This document shows positions 25,535-33,209 of a stretch of DNA of 43,615 nt, piece after piece. Every line of letters starts with the position of its first letter. Positions within the stretch are counted from its first letter, which is position 1. The DNA is from CAZFIM01 sp964519615 (lineage in GTDB: Bacteria; Chloroflexota; Dehalococcoidia; GIF9; UBA5629): assembly GCA_964519615.1 (NCBI GenBank), contig CAZFIM010000018.1, positions 1 through 43,615 on the forward strand, read 5' to 3'. Both the position numbers and the translations under genes were made by a program. The notes under the pieces are model-generated. The model was given only the letters and a program-made list of their open reading frames with translations. It did not search any database and was not told the origin of the DNA.

Positions 25535-27647
25535 CGTGCAACTCCGCTTTAAACATTTTTCTATTGCCGAATTCTTCATATTTACCTCTATTCCACTGGC
25601 TTATGGGACGGAAATAGCCCACGATGCGCGAATATATCTCGGTTTCAGCTCCGCATTGAGGACACTGTCTGAGCTCGCCGCGAAGGTAGCCGTGTTCAGG
25701 GCAGATGGAAAAAGTGGGGGTAAGTGTAAAGTAAGGCAGGCCGAACTGTTTTGACACCTTCATAACCAGGTCACGCGCGGCAGCTGGATTATCTATACGC
25801 TCTCCCAGGAAGCAGTGGAAGACCGTTCCACCCGTATACTGCTGCTGCAGCCGGTCCTGCAGCATGAGTGCATCAAACAGGTCGTCTCCCGTGTCCACAG
25901 GTAATTGTGTGGAATTAGTATAAAAAGGTTCATTTTCCCCGGCTGTGATGATGTCCGGGTATTTATCCCGGTCGAGCTTAGCCAGGCGGTAGCTTGTGCC
26001 CTCGCCCGGGGTTGCCTCCAGATTATAGAGATTTCCGGTCTCTTGCTGGAATTGGTCCAGCTTTTCCCGCATATGCGTCAATACACTATAGGAGAACTCT
26101 ATACCCTGCTGCATACCTATATTTTGTCCCAATAGATTCAGACACGCCTCATTCATGCCGATAAGACCGATGGTTGAGAAATGGTTGCCCCAGTATTTTT
26201 TGAAGTGCCCTTTAATAGCTTTAAGATAAAAGCGAGAATAGGGGAAAAGCCCTTCTTCAATAAGCCGTTCCAGTATCTTCCGTTTAACCTCAAGGCTTTC
26301 GCGTGCAAGCAGCATAAGCCTGTCCAGACGCGCGAAAAACTCGTTCTCTGTTGCCGACTGATAGGCGATTCGAGGCATGTTGATGGTGACTACGCCAATG
26401 CTGCCTGTGAGAGGATTGGAACCAAAGAGCCCGCCGCCGCGGCGCTTTATCTCTCTCACATCCAGCCGCAGGCGGCAGCACATACTGCGAGCATCCTCAG
26501 GCCGCAGGTCGGTATTGAGAAAATTGGAAAAATAGGGAATACCGTATTTGGCGGTCATCTCCCAGAGGGTATCCAGTTTGGGGTTGTCCGGTTGAAAATC
26601 AGGAGTGATATTGTAGTTTGGTATGGGGAAGGTAAATATCCTGCCGTGTGCATCGCCTGAGCACATCACCTCCGCAAAGGCGCTGTTGAGGGTATCCATC
26701 TCTTCCTGGAACTCTCCATATGTATGTTCCGTGGCGTTACTGCCAAATATTACTATTTCGTTCTTGAGATAGGACGGGACGGTCAGGTCGAAGGACAGAT
26801 TGGTGAAAGGAGTCTGGAAGCCTACTCTGGTGGGGACATTGAGGTTAAAAACAAACTCCTGTAAGGCCTGTTTGACCTCTTTATACGTTAATTTGTCATG
26901 GCGGATGAAGGGGGCCAGAAGAGTATCGAAGTTGGAGAAAGCCTGGGCTCCGGCGGCCTCTCCCTGGAGTGTGTAGAAAAAGTTGACGATCTGACCCAGC
27001 GCACTGCGGAAATGTTTGGCGGGGGTGCTTTCCGTTTTTCCCGAGGCGCCCTTAAAGCCCTCCAGCAGCAGGCTGCGCAGGTCCCATCCGCAGCAGTACG
27101 CTCCCAGAATACCGAGATCATGAATATGAAAATCTCCGCTGGTATGTGCTTCTCTGATCTCGGAGGAATATATGCGGCTTAACCAGTAATGAGCAATGAT
27201 ATCGGTAGATATGTAGTTATTAAGCCCCTGAAGGGAGTAGCTCATATTGCTGTTCTCTTTGGTGCGCCAATCGCTTTCGCCGAGGTAGTTATCCACCATC
27301 TGGTCGGCGTTATCCAGAAGCGATTGTATTCTCCGCAATTGAGAATGCTGCTCACGGTAAAGGATATAGGCCTTGGCAACATCCGAATAGCCGTTTTCGA
27401 TAAGCATTTTCTCCACCAAATCCTGAACTTCTTCTACATCCGGTATACGCAGCCCGCGGCAGGTGATTTCCAGAATATCAACCACCTGACGGCAGATATT
27501 TTGTGCTTTTCCCGCATCATTATCACCCACGGCCAGCATTGCTTTGCTCACGGCTTGAGTTATTTTCTCTGCTTCGAAGGCTACTATACGCCCATCACGT
27601 TTTTTAATCTGACCGACTTTGCTTAGCAGCATGGCTACTCCTTTCAA
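25428..27647 (-). CDS. nrdD: anaerobic (class III) ribonucleoside-triphosphate reductase
   Basis: Glycyl-radical enzyme of 739 residues making deoxyribonucleotides without oxygen. An ATP-cone lies at about residues 8-98 (VGQIKKRDGRIVAFEAEKI-like start). The glycyl radical site is SRIVGYFRP, with the glycine at about 677. A metal-binding knot CPEH...CPQC precedes it. Family members usually end about 20-30 residues after the glycyl site; here a polar tail of about 40 residues continues over the nrdG start. The leader contains a cobalamin riboswitch and terminator, so expression should fall when adenosylcobalamin is plentiful. Confidence 0.94.
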   Translation of the reverse strand: MKGVAMLLSKVGQIKKRDGRIVAFEAEKITQAVSKAMLAVGDNDAGKAQNICRQVVDILEITCRGLRIPDVEEVQDLVEKMLIENGYSDVAKAYILYREQHSQLRRIQSLLDNADQMVDNYLGESDWRTKENSNMSYSLQGLNNYISTDIIAHYWLSRIYSSEIREAHTSGDFHIHDLGILGAYCCGWDLRSLLLEGFKGASGKTESTPAKHFRSALGQIVNFFYTLQGEAAGAQAFSNFDTLLAPFIRHDKLTYKEVKQALQEFVFNLNVPTRVGFQTPFTNLSFDLTVPSYLKNEIVIFGSNATEHTYGEFQEEMDTLNSAFAEVMCSGDAHGRIFTFPIPNYNITPDFQPDNPKLDTLWEMTAKYGIPYFSNFLNTDLRPEDARSMCCRLRLDVREIKRRGGGLFGSNPLTGSIGVVTINMPRIAYQSATENEFFARLDRLMLLARESLEVKRKILERLIEEGLFPYSRFYLKAIKGHFKKYWGNHFSTIGLIGMNEACLNLLGQNIGMQQGIEFSYSVLTHMREKLDQFQQETGNLYNLEATPGEGTSYRLAKLDRDKYPDIITAGENEPFYTNSTQLPVDTGDDLFDALMLQDRLQQQYTGGTVFHCFLGERIDNPAAARDLVMKVSKQFGLPYFTLTPTFSICPEHGYLRGELRQCPQCGAETEIYSRIVGYFRPISQWNRGKYEEFGNRKMFKAELHDDGNGNKRDFLDRLSAENSNSTLSESLQFSMPFLS

Positions 27648-27655
27648 TTCAACAA

Positions 27656-27691
27656 TAAAAAAAGCCCGGAATCCACCTGCGGGACCGGGCT
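27656..27691 (-). terminator. intrinsic terminator of the cobalamin riboswitch
   Basis: Minus-strand stem AGCCCGG (27685-27691) pairs with CCGGGCT (27663-27669) and is followed by seven U residues ending at 27657. It lies just upstream of the nrdD ribosome site, the expected place for riboswitch-controlled attenuation. Confidence 0.85.
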
Positions 27692-27905
27692 ATGGGTATC
27701 TTAAAAAGACCTGCTCCCAGACCCCGAGGAGTTTTCTAACGAGTACTCTGTAAGGCAGGTCTCCCGACTTCCAGTTCTGCCTACTTGCGCTGCCTTCCCG
27801 GACATCGTTTGCCCAGTGGCACAGGTAGCGTTTTCGTTCCTGGTTACGGTTGCGGGGACAGCGACGGATTTACACCGCCTTCCCTATTATGCAGCTTGCT
27901 GCACC
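27692..27905 (-). promoter_or_regulatory. cobalamin (AdoCbl) riboswitch upstream of nrdD
   Basis: Read on the minus strand, the leader has the conserved elements of the B12 aptamer: AATAGGGAA, then GCGGTGTAAATCC, GTCCCCGCAAC, GCCACTGG, GGGAAGGC and the B12-box region GTCGGGAGACCTGCC. Downstream an 8-base segment GCAGGTCT (plus-strand complement at 27707-27714) is complementary to AGACCTGC in the B12 box (27755-27762) and could form a competing stem before the terminator. Ligand binding is expected to favour termination, switching off the B12-independent class III reductase when B12 is available. Confidence 0.9.
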
Positions 27906-27942
27906 TTGCAGAATATTCTATGTTTTAAAAGTAATTATGGGG

Positions 27943-27971
27943 ATTATACATCCAATATGTGGTGGTGTCAA
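27943..27971 (-). promoter_or_regulatory. consensus sigma70 promoter of nrdDG
   Basis: Minus-strand TTGACA (27966-27971) and TATAAT (27943-27948) are both perfect hexamers with a 17-base spacer. Transcription would begin near 27936, about 30 bases before the riboswitch. A direct repeat GGCATC flanks a TATA-rich stretch just upstream of the -35. Confidence 0.85.
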
Positions 27972-28020
27972 GAGGCATCTATACTATATATAGGCATCAT
28001 TTAGACTGGAGAAAGTATTC

Positions 28021-28263
28021 TTAGCGGATCATGGTGTATATTTTTGCCGGTGTGCAGTTTGAAGCGCGATCGCATAAGCTGCGACCGCAGCAGCCGGAAC
28101 AGGCTGCTGCGGGGCAGCTTAACTCTTTGATTTTACCTTGTCTGATTAGCGTTTCCATCATGCCGTCGAGGGCACTTCTTTCCACACCCAGACGCCGGCT
28201 CAGCTCGCTGAGGCTCATCACGCCGTTAAAATTGCGCAATTCTTCCAGTATCTTGGAAAGCAC
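28021..28263 (-). CDS. feoC: FeoC-like winged-helix protein
   Basis: Small protein of 80 residues with an N-terminal winged helix (LSKILEELRNFNGVMSLSELSRRLGVERSALDGMM region) and a cysteine-rich second half: C50, C55, C58, C59, C64, C70. This matches FeoC proteins, which bind an iron-sulfur cluster and stabilise or regulate FeoB. GTG start with AAAGGAT eight bases upstream. It is the last gene of the feo unit, 46 bases after the FeoB membrane part. Confidence 0.8.
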   Translation of the reverse strand: MLSKILEELRNFNGVMSLSELSRRLGVERSALDGMMETLIRQGKIKELSCPAAACSGCCGRSLCDRASNCTPAKIYTMIR

Positions 28264-28309
28264 TTTTCTTATCCTTTAGTATCTGGTTATTAGATTATTC
28301 GGACTCATA

Positions 28310-29647
28310 TCATATAAACAGACTGCCAATCTGGTATACGAGTACTGAAAGTACCCAGGCAACGACGGTAGTGTAGAGTGCGGTAAAGCCCGTCCATTTC
28401 CATGATTTGGTTTCACCGCGAATAGCTCCGAGCGCTGCCACGCATGGTACATAGAGCAGACAGAATACCATGAATGAGAGAGCAACGAGCGGTGTCCAAC
28501 CCAACTGAGATGATATCGCCCCTCCGAGGATTCCTTCCTCCACCCCGAATAGTGTGCCCATAGTGCCTACAACCACCTCTTTTGCAAGGAAACCGAAGAT
28601 AAGGCTGACTCCGGCCTGCCACTGCCCAAACCCGGCAGGGGAGAATATCGGGGCGATAAACGTTCCGATGCGCCCTATCCAGCTTTCAGCACTGGCATAT
28701 TCTATTCCCCAGGGCATACTGCTTAAAAGCCATATCAATACAACCACGCCAAGGATGATGGTCCCTGCTTTGGTCAGGAATAAACGGCCTCTTTCCCACA
28801 TGTGGATAATAATACCGGATAGGGTCGGAAGGCGGTAAGGTGGAAGTTCCATGACAAAATGGCCGCTGTCTCCTTTAAAAATGGTTTTGCGGAAGATCAG
28901 TGCGAATACAATAGCTACTATTACTCCGAGAAGGTACATGGAGAACATAACCAGTCCCTGGTGAGAGCTAAAAAATGCGCCGACAAGCAGCACGAAGATA
29001 GGCAGCCGTGCTCCGCATAACATGAAAGGATTAACCAGCATTGTGGTCAGTCTGTCACTGCGGTTTTCAATTGTACGGCAGGCCATTATACCGGGAATAT
29101 TGCAGCCGAAGCCCAGGATCATGGGAATAAAGGAGCGCCCGTGAAGTCCTATTTTATGCATCAGACGGTCCATCACAAAAGCAGCGCGAGCCATGTATCC
29201 CGAATCCTCAAGAATGGAAATGGCTATAAAGAGCAGGAAAATCGGAGGTATGAAGATTAATACGGAACCGAGACCACCGATAATACCATCTGCCAGAAGC
29301 GAGCCCAACCATTCCGGCTGGACACCGGCAGCATACCCTCCCAGCCATACGAAAAAGGCGTCTATCCAGCCCGTAAACGGAACCGATAGTGAAAATACAA
29401 ACTGAAATACGCCATACATAAGAACTAAGAAGAGCGGTATGCCAACCCAGCGGTTAATAACGAATCTGTCTATTTTGTCGGAGACGCTTATCCTCTCAAC
29501 CGGAGGCTTTTTCAGAACGTCTTTGAGCAGGCCGCTGATAAAACCGTAGCGTGCATCGGCAACCGCTACTTCAGCTTCATCTCCATATATGCTTTTTAAG
29601 CGGTTCAGGCTTTCTTCCTGAACTTGCATGATATCCGTACTAGACAC
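28310..29647 (-). CDS. feoB: FeoB membrane transporter domain, encoded as a separate gene
   Basis: Ferrous iron permease part of FeoB, 445 residues. A short linker region (SIYGDEAEVAVADARYGFISGLLKDVL) precedes the membrane core, with Gate-type segments and FGCNIPGIMACRTIENRSDR. In most bacteria this is fused to the G domain; here the G domain is the upstream gene. Translation starts at GTG 29647, preceded at six bases by a perfect AGGAGG (29654-29659) inside the end of the upstream gene, and the two frames overlap by 8 bases. This points to a true split gene with coupled translation rather than a sequencing error. Confidence 0.92.
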   Translation of the reverse strand: MSSTDIMQVQEESLNRLKSIYGDEAEVAVADARYGFISGLLKDVLKKPPVERISVSDKIDRFVINRWVGIPLFLVLMYGVFQFVFSLSVPFTGWIDAFFVWLGGYAAGVQPEWLGSLLADGIIGGLGSVLIFIPPIFLLFIAISILEDSGYMARAAFVMDRLMHKIGLHGRSFIPMILGFGCNIPGIMACRTIENRSDRLTTMLVNPFMLCGARLPIFVLLVGAFFSSHQGLVMFSMYLLGVIVAIVFALIFRKTIFKGDSGHFVMELPPYRLPTLSGIIIHMWERGRLFLTKAGTIILGVVVLIWLLSSMPWGIEYASAESWIGRIGTFIAPIFSPAGFGQWQAGVSLIFGFLAKEVVVGTMGTLFGVEEGILGGAISSQLGWTPLVALSFMVFCLLYVPCVAALGAIRGETKSWKWTGFTALYTTVVAWVLSVLVYQIGSLFI

Positions 29648-30326
29648 TTTTAGCCTCCTGAAATTTCTTGATAACCTCTTCGTCGCCCTCGAGAAGTTTT
29701 ATTGCCAACCATCGGGATGAATATCTGCAAGCAAGAGGGTTCTCACTCATAGCTTGCTCCAGACGGTTAAGTTCATTATCGATCTCGCGGCCGTATTCTA
29801 TTTTTACACCGCTTGCCTCCGTTTTATTTTCAGCGACATCCGTTATTTTAGCCAGCAGTTCTTTGGTACCTTCATTTTTATGAGCGATCATTGGAATGAC
29901 AGGCACACACATTTCGCGGGATATGGTAGCGGTGTCGATCTTATATCTTTTTGCATTTGCCTCATCCATCATATTAAGGACGAGAATAAACGGTTTCCCC
30001 ATTTCCATAATCTGAACCGCCAGGTAGAGATTTCTCTCCAGGTTCGATGCGTCAACGATGTCAACAACCACATCCGGGTTTTCATCGATTATGAAATTAC
30101 GGGCTACAACTTCATCAGGGGAATATGCGGTAAGACTATAAACCCCCGGTAGGTCCACTATCTTTATATTGTAACCATTGCTGCTGCAGCTCCCTTCCTT
30201 TTTCTCAACTGTGACACCAGGCCAATTCCCTACGTGCTGTCGAGCTCCTGTTAAATTGTTGAATACAGTGGTTTTTCCCGAATTGGGATTACCGATAAGA
30301 GCTGCAACAATCTCTTTTTTAGCCAT
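29640..30326 (-). CDS. feoB: FeoB GTPase domain, encoded as a separate gene
   Basis: Cytoplasmic G protein part of FeoB, 228 residues: G1 GNPNSGKT (12-19), G2 region with GVTVEKKEG, G3 DLPG (58-61), G4 NMMD (118-121), followed by the helical NFeoB domain. It ends with TAG just where full-length FeoB continues into the linker. A +1 slip on the AAAA run before the stop would fuse it to the membrane part, but the strong ribosome site for the next gene makes separate translation more likely. Its start overlaps the upstream feoA by 8 bases. Confidence 0.92.
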   Translation of the reverse strand: MAKKEIVAALIGNPNSGKTTVFNNLTGARQHVGNWPGVTVEKKEGSCSSNGYNIKIVDLPGVYSLTAYSPDEVVARNFIIDENPDVVVDIVDASNLERNLYLAVQIMEMGKPFILVLNMMDEANAKRYKIDTATISREMCVPVIPMIAHKNEGTKELLAKITDVAENKTEASGVKIEYGREIDNELNRLEQAMSENPLACRYSSRWLAIKLLEGDEEVIKKFQEAKSV

Positions 30327-30564
30327 TTTCGGCCTCCTTTACCATTATCTTTTGTGCAATACCAAAACCAAGACCCAGCCTTGTTCCTCTCACATCGATA
30401 AGCAGCGGCCCCCGCATACAGCCGTTTACTACTGTTACCGGTGTACCCGGAGTTAGCCCCAGGTCTGCCAACCTGCGGCGTACTCCCCATCCTCCGATAA
30501 CTCCGGTTACTGCCATCGGTTTACCGGCAGTAGCCATGGACAGAGGTATATCGCGGCCTCTCAT
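30319..30564 (-). CDS. feoA: FeoA protein, second copy
   Basis: SH3-like small protein of 81 residues with the FeoA pattern GGWGVRRRLADLGLTPGTPVTVVN and C-terminal IDVRGTRLGLGFGIAQKIMV. It immediately follows the first feoA (TAAATG) and overlaps feoB by 8 bases. FeoA binds FeoB and supports ferrous iron transport. Two tandem FeoA genes are common in anaerobes. Confidence 0.9.
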   Translation of the reverse strand: MRGRDIPLSMATAGKPMAVTGVIGGWGVRRRLADLGLTPGTPVTVVNGCMRGPLLIDVRGTRLGLGFGIAQKIMVKEAENG

Positions 30565-30795
30565 TTACACCATCTCCACGGTAATAGATGATGCTTCGCT
30601 TTTCCGCAGAGTTAAATTGTACCCTTTAATTCTGATTTCGATAGGATCTCCCAGTGGGGCAACTCTCTGTATTTGAACCTCGCTGCCGGAGACAAGCCCC
30701 ATATCCATCAGACGGCGCTGTATATTCCCTCTACCACCGACCCTGACCACTTTTCCCCGTTCACCTTTCTTTAGATCGCTTAGATTCTTTGACAT
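30565..30795 (-). CDS. feoA: FeoA protein, first copy
   Basis: SH3-like protein of 76 residues: LSDLKKGERGKVVRV, GNIQRRLMDMGLVSGSEV and IEIRIKGYNLTLRKSEA are FeoA signatures. It differs enough from the next copy to suggest separate roles. It lies 45 bases downstream of the FmdE-like gene, so iron transport and that exported protein are probably co-transcribed. Confidence 0.9.
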   Translation of the reverse strand: MSKNLSDLKKGERGKVVRVGGRGNIQRRLMDMGLVSGSEVQIQRVAPLGDPIEIRIKGYNLTLRKSEASSITVEMV

Positions 30796-30840
30796 TACGT
30801 ATATAGCTCCTGTTACTGTTATTCTAAAATTTACGATTGG

Positions 30841-31626
30841 CTATTTCACTTTTCCCTTCCCTGAATAGACAAAGCCGATGACGACCGCTACTATCAGGGC
30901 ACCGCTGAAAATGATTGCCCCCACGGGTGCAGGCTCTTCTGGCTCTTCAACACCGCTGTAAAGCTCCCACAGAGGTAAAGTAAGCAGGTTATTTAAGGTT
31001 TCTGTATAAGCAGCGGCATATCCTGCCTTCTCTTCGTCGGTAGGCGGATTTTGATGCCATCCCTTCTCAAAACCGTTGATCTCATAGCGGAGGTCGAAAA
31101 AGTCTGCAGCAATAATACCTTCGTTAATCTGTGTCTCGAACACCTGCCCCGTATCAAGACGGGTAAATGTATAGACCCAATGGTCCATGGTCATATGTTG
31201 GGGATTGCCCATTTTCTCATAGGTGACACACTCCGGCGTCAGAATAAGCTCGAAAGCTTGTTTATGTCCCTGACCGGGATGGTGGTATGCCAGAGTAATG
31301 TTTCCTTGTATCGGCAGTTCACCTTCATCGTAAAGGACGGAGATAGCTGCCTGCGTCACCCGGTAACCTCCGGCAACGCATGCGCATAAATCACCGTGTT
31401 TTTCAGCTACGTCATCGATGGAAATTTCAAGCAGATTACCGTCTTTGTCATATATTTGAATAGTTTCAATTTCAACGTCCGGTGCCTCACCGGCACCCTC
31501 GGGGGCGTGAGCTGATACCGGGGAGGGGTTGATAAATACTGCAAGAGATATCAGCACCAGTATTAACGTTATGCCAATGATCCCCTTAAATTTTCTATAA
31601 CTTTGTGTATTGCGTGTGTTCAACAT
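30841..31626 (-). CDS. exported, membrane-anchored FmdE-like domain protein
   Basis: Protein of 261 residues. An N-terminal signal peptide (hydrophobic core about 14-34) ends at PVSA, with predicted cleavage before H40. The central domain resembles the FmdE family: EKHGDLCACVAGGYRVTQAA with H77, C81, C83, then YHHPGQGHKQAFELIL (H115, H116, H121) and C133. A C-terminal helix (VGAIIFSGALIVAVVIGFVY) and a positive tail anchor it to the membrane with the domain outside. FmdE relatives are known from molybdenum formylmethanofuran dehydrogenase operons and bind zinc or other metals. Being directly upstream of feoAABC, an extracytoplasmic iron- or heme-related role is a reasonable inference. The family call is from the motif only. 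Confidence 0.65.
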   Translation of the reverse strand: MLNTRNTQSYRKFKGIIGITLILVLISLAVFINPSPVSAHAPEGAGEAPDVEIETIQIYDKDGNLLEISIDDVAEKHGDLCACVAGGYRVTQAAISVLYDEGELPIQGNITLAYHHPGQGHKQAFELILTPECVTYEKMGNPQHMTMDHWVYTFTRLDTGQVFETQINEGIIAADFFDLRYEINGFEKGWHQNPPTDEEKAGYAAAYTETLNNLLTLPLWELYSGVEEPEEPAPVGAIIFSGALIVAVVIGFVYSGKGKVK

Positions 31627-31649
31627 AAATCTCCCTCATATATTTCAAT

Positions 31650-31669
31650 AAGTTATAGCGGACTAACTT
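31650..31669. promoter_or_regulatory. candidate DtxR-family operator before the FmdE-like/feo genes
   Basis: Inverted repeat AAGTTA-N8-TAACTT, 24 bases before the ATG of the FmdE-like gene. Its core AGTTA-N8-TAAC has the same spacing as the palindrome at the promoter of the DtxR-family gene (32334-32350), so both may be bound by that regulator. Confidence 0.5.
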
Positions 31670-31695
31670 TGCCGAATAAAAAAATTACCAGCGTT

Positions 31696-31761
31696 TCAGA
31701 AAATAACTTGCGCTGATGAAATACTGTTCATGCTATATTTTGTGTCGGTAGATTTTTTCAT
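31696..31761 (-). CDS. 21-codon small ORF with a strong ribosome site
   Basis: ATG at 31761 preceded by AAAGGAGGT at good spacing; ends at TGA 31696-31698. The product would be a polar peptide starting MKKSTDTKYS. It lies between a candidate promoter and the FmdE-like gene. It could be a leader peptide, or the stump of a degraded gene whose ribosome site persists. I recognise no family. Confidence 0.35.
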   Translation of the reverse strand: MKKSTDTKYSMNSISSAQVIF

Positions 31762-31779
31762 CTTTATTACCTCCTTTGT

Positions 31780-31808
31780 ATAATATGGAATTATGTAAGT
31801 CCTGTCTA
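31780..31808 (-). promoter_or_regulatory. candidate promoter for the small ORF and feo unit
   Basis: Minus-strand TAGACA (31803-31808) and TATTAT (31780-31785) with a 17-base spacer, just downstream of the DtxR-family gene. The start point would fall at the ribosome site of the 21-codon ORF, giving a very short leader. Confidence 0.5.
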
Positions 31809-31829
31809 ACAATATTCAATAAAAAAATA

Positions 31830-32318
31830 TTACGATTCTCTGGAGAATCGGGACCGCAGAAGGCTGTCTTCTTTACCATAGGTAATATACCGGTTAAAGA
31901 TATCGTCCCAGTCAGCCAGCCCCGGATGACACTCAAGGACGAATGAGATGAATTTCTCCAGTTTGCGAATGCTCTCGCGGCTCAGCACATGCTCCATACC
32001 GCAGGCATCTTTGTCTGCAATATCTGGCTGGACTTTCAATATCTCGGTTAGAAATTTGTAGAGAGACTTATGGCGGCGATATACTTCATTAGCAATGCGG
32101 CTGCCTTCCTGAGTTAACTCTATATCTCCATACTTTTCATGAATAACCAACCCGGCCTCACCGAGTTTTTTTAAAGCCCAATCAACACTGGGTTTTTTTA
32201 CACCCATAGTCTTGCTCAGGGCAGTCACAGTGATTCGATCACCCTTTTCTGTGAGCATGACGGCTGCTTCCAGGTAATCTTCCATGCTGGCGGTCTGTTT
32301 ATTTCCAATAATTTCCAT
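31830..32318 (-). CDS. DtxR/MntR-family metal-dependent repressor
   Basis: Winged-helix repressor of 162 residues with the DNA-binding domain at about 12-70 and dimerisation helices after it. Likely metal ligands are D14 (MEDYLEAA), H83, C106, E109 and H110 (CGMEH). The CxxEH pattern resembles the DtxR/IdeR iron-sensing site, whereas the Asp at 14 is more like MntR, so the metal preference is not certain. No C-terminal SH3 domain is present. The location upstream of feo genes favours iron. A palindrome covers its own expected transcription start, indicating autoregulation. Confidence 0.88.
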   Translation of the reverse strand: MEIIGNKQTASMEDYLEAAVMLTEKGDRITVTALSKTMGVKKPSVDWALKKLGEAGLVIHEKYGDIELTQEGSRIANEVYRRHKSLYKFLTEILKVQPDIADKDACGMEHVLSRESIRKLEKFISFVLECHPGLADWDDIFNRYITYGKEDSLLRSRFSRES

Positions 32319-32334
32319 AATGAAACTTTCTATA

Positions 32335-32350
32335 GTTAGGCAACGCTAAC
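32335..32350. promoter_or_regulatory. candidate DtxR-family operator at its own promoter
   Basis: Palindrome GTTAG-N6-CTAAC centred close to the predicted start point of the regulator gene. It resembles half sites of DtxR boxes (TTAGG...CTAA) and matches the AGTTA-N8-TAAC spacing of the site at 31650-31669. Confidence 0.6.
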
Positions 32351-32353
32351 ATA

Positions 32354-32383
32354 ATAATAGACCCAGCCGGTGTTCGCTGTCAA
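32354..32383 (-). promoter_or_regulatory. promoter of the DtxR-family gene
   Basis: Minus-strand TTGACA (32378-32383) and TATTAT (32354-32359) separated by 18 bases. The palindrome at 32335-32350 begins four bases after the -10, so bound repressor would block initiation. Confidence 0.65.
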
Positions 32384-32810
32384 GAGAAAGAAGGAAGCAA
32401 TGAGTAATAAATCAGCGTTGCGTATTTTCCTGAGGTGGGAATCCGGCGCAGCAAGAGTTGAGTAAGAGAAACAGCACTATTGACAGCTACCCCTTTGTTA
32501 AGCTATTATTGCAAACTGATGCAAGAGGGAATAGTTGTATATTTCAAAAGGCATGAGCTACTATTAACCGATATTGCCTTCCAATAACTTGCTGTTGTAT
32601 CCATGGAAATAAGGCTATCTCTTTTTTTGAACTGTAAATGCAAAATAATGCAAATGAAATAAGTAGCAATAAATGCAGTCAGGATTAGCTGCCGGACTAA
32701 TGGATAGAAGACTCCTTTCCGTTAACAGATTATTCAAAAAGGAGGTGAAAAGGCATTATTACAGCAATTACCGGCGTTCAAATATAAACAATAAAAGGAG
32801 ATATCAAGTT
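32384..32810. other. AT-rich intergenic region
   Basis: No gene longer than about 20 codons is supported. The only notable items are two purine-rich ribosome-site-like sequences (AAGGAGGTG near 32740 and AAGGAG near 32796); the second serves the membrane protein gene at 32811. The frame of that gene is open back to 32673 but the extension is basic, low in complexity and unlike the rest. Confidence 0.4.
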
Positions 32811-33209
32811 ATGGCGTGTTTTTTAGTTCCCATGGGAGAGGCTGTTGTAACAACCATTATACAGAAGGTTATTGAGAACAAAGAAAAGAAAACTAGTGAG
32901 GAAAGCATCGTAAAAAATGGCGTAACCTGGAGCCGCAGATTGAGCTGGCTTAATAAATTGTTGTGGGGAGGGGTCATATTGCTTGCGCTGGAGCACGTAT
33001 GGCATGGGGAAGTTGTTCCCTGGCCTCCGTTTTTAACGGCAATGGAGAATCCAGCGGATATAGCACCAATGCTGCATGAGATGGCGGTCATCGGCGGTAC
33101 AATGGCAATCTTCGTGACGATTATATGGGCGATATTGATACTGATTGTTGAAATAAAATCGAAGGCCTCGTCCACAATCACCATCAGTGCTGCAGGCGGA
33201 GGTGAATAA
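32811..33209 (+). CDS. small membrane protein of unknown function, first of a pair
   Basis: Protein of 132 residues starting MACFLVPMGEAVVTTIIQKV, with an amphipathic N-terminus, a basic stretch, and two membrane helices (about LLWGGVILLALEHVW and IGGTMAIFVTIIWAILILIVEI). A conserved-looking LEHVWHGEVVPWPP segment between them faces one side of the membrane. I do not recognise a family. AAGGAG lies 10-11 bases upstream of the chosen ATG. Its stop overlaps the start of the next gene by one base (TAATG), so the two products likely act together. Confidence 0.65.
   Translation: MACFLVPMGEAVVTTIIQKVIENKEKKTSEESIVKNGVTWSRRLSWLNKLLWGGVILLALEHVWHGEVVPWPPFLTAMENPADIAPMLHEMAVIGGTMAIFVTIIWAILILIVEIKSKASSTITISAAGGGE

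Noticed and set aside
27949..27965. NrdR-box-like sequence within the nrdDG promoter spacer
   Set aside because: Only a partial match to the known consensus and no paired second box at helical spacing.
29640..29659. Programmed +1 frameshift fusing the two FeoB parts
   Set aside because: AAAA allows a slip, but the perfect AGGAGG before the GTG start gives a simpler explanation; kept only as an alternative.
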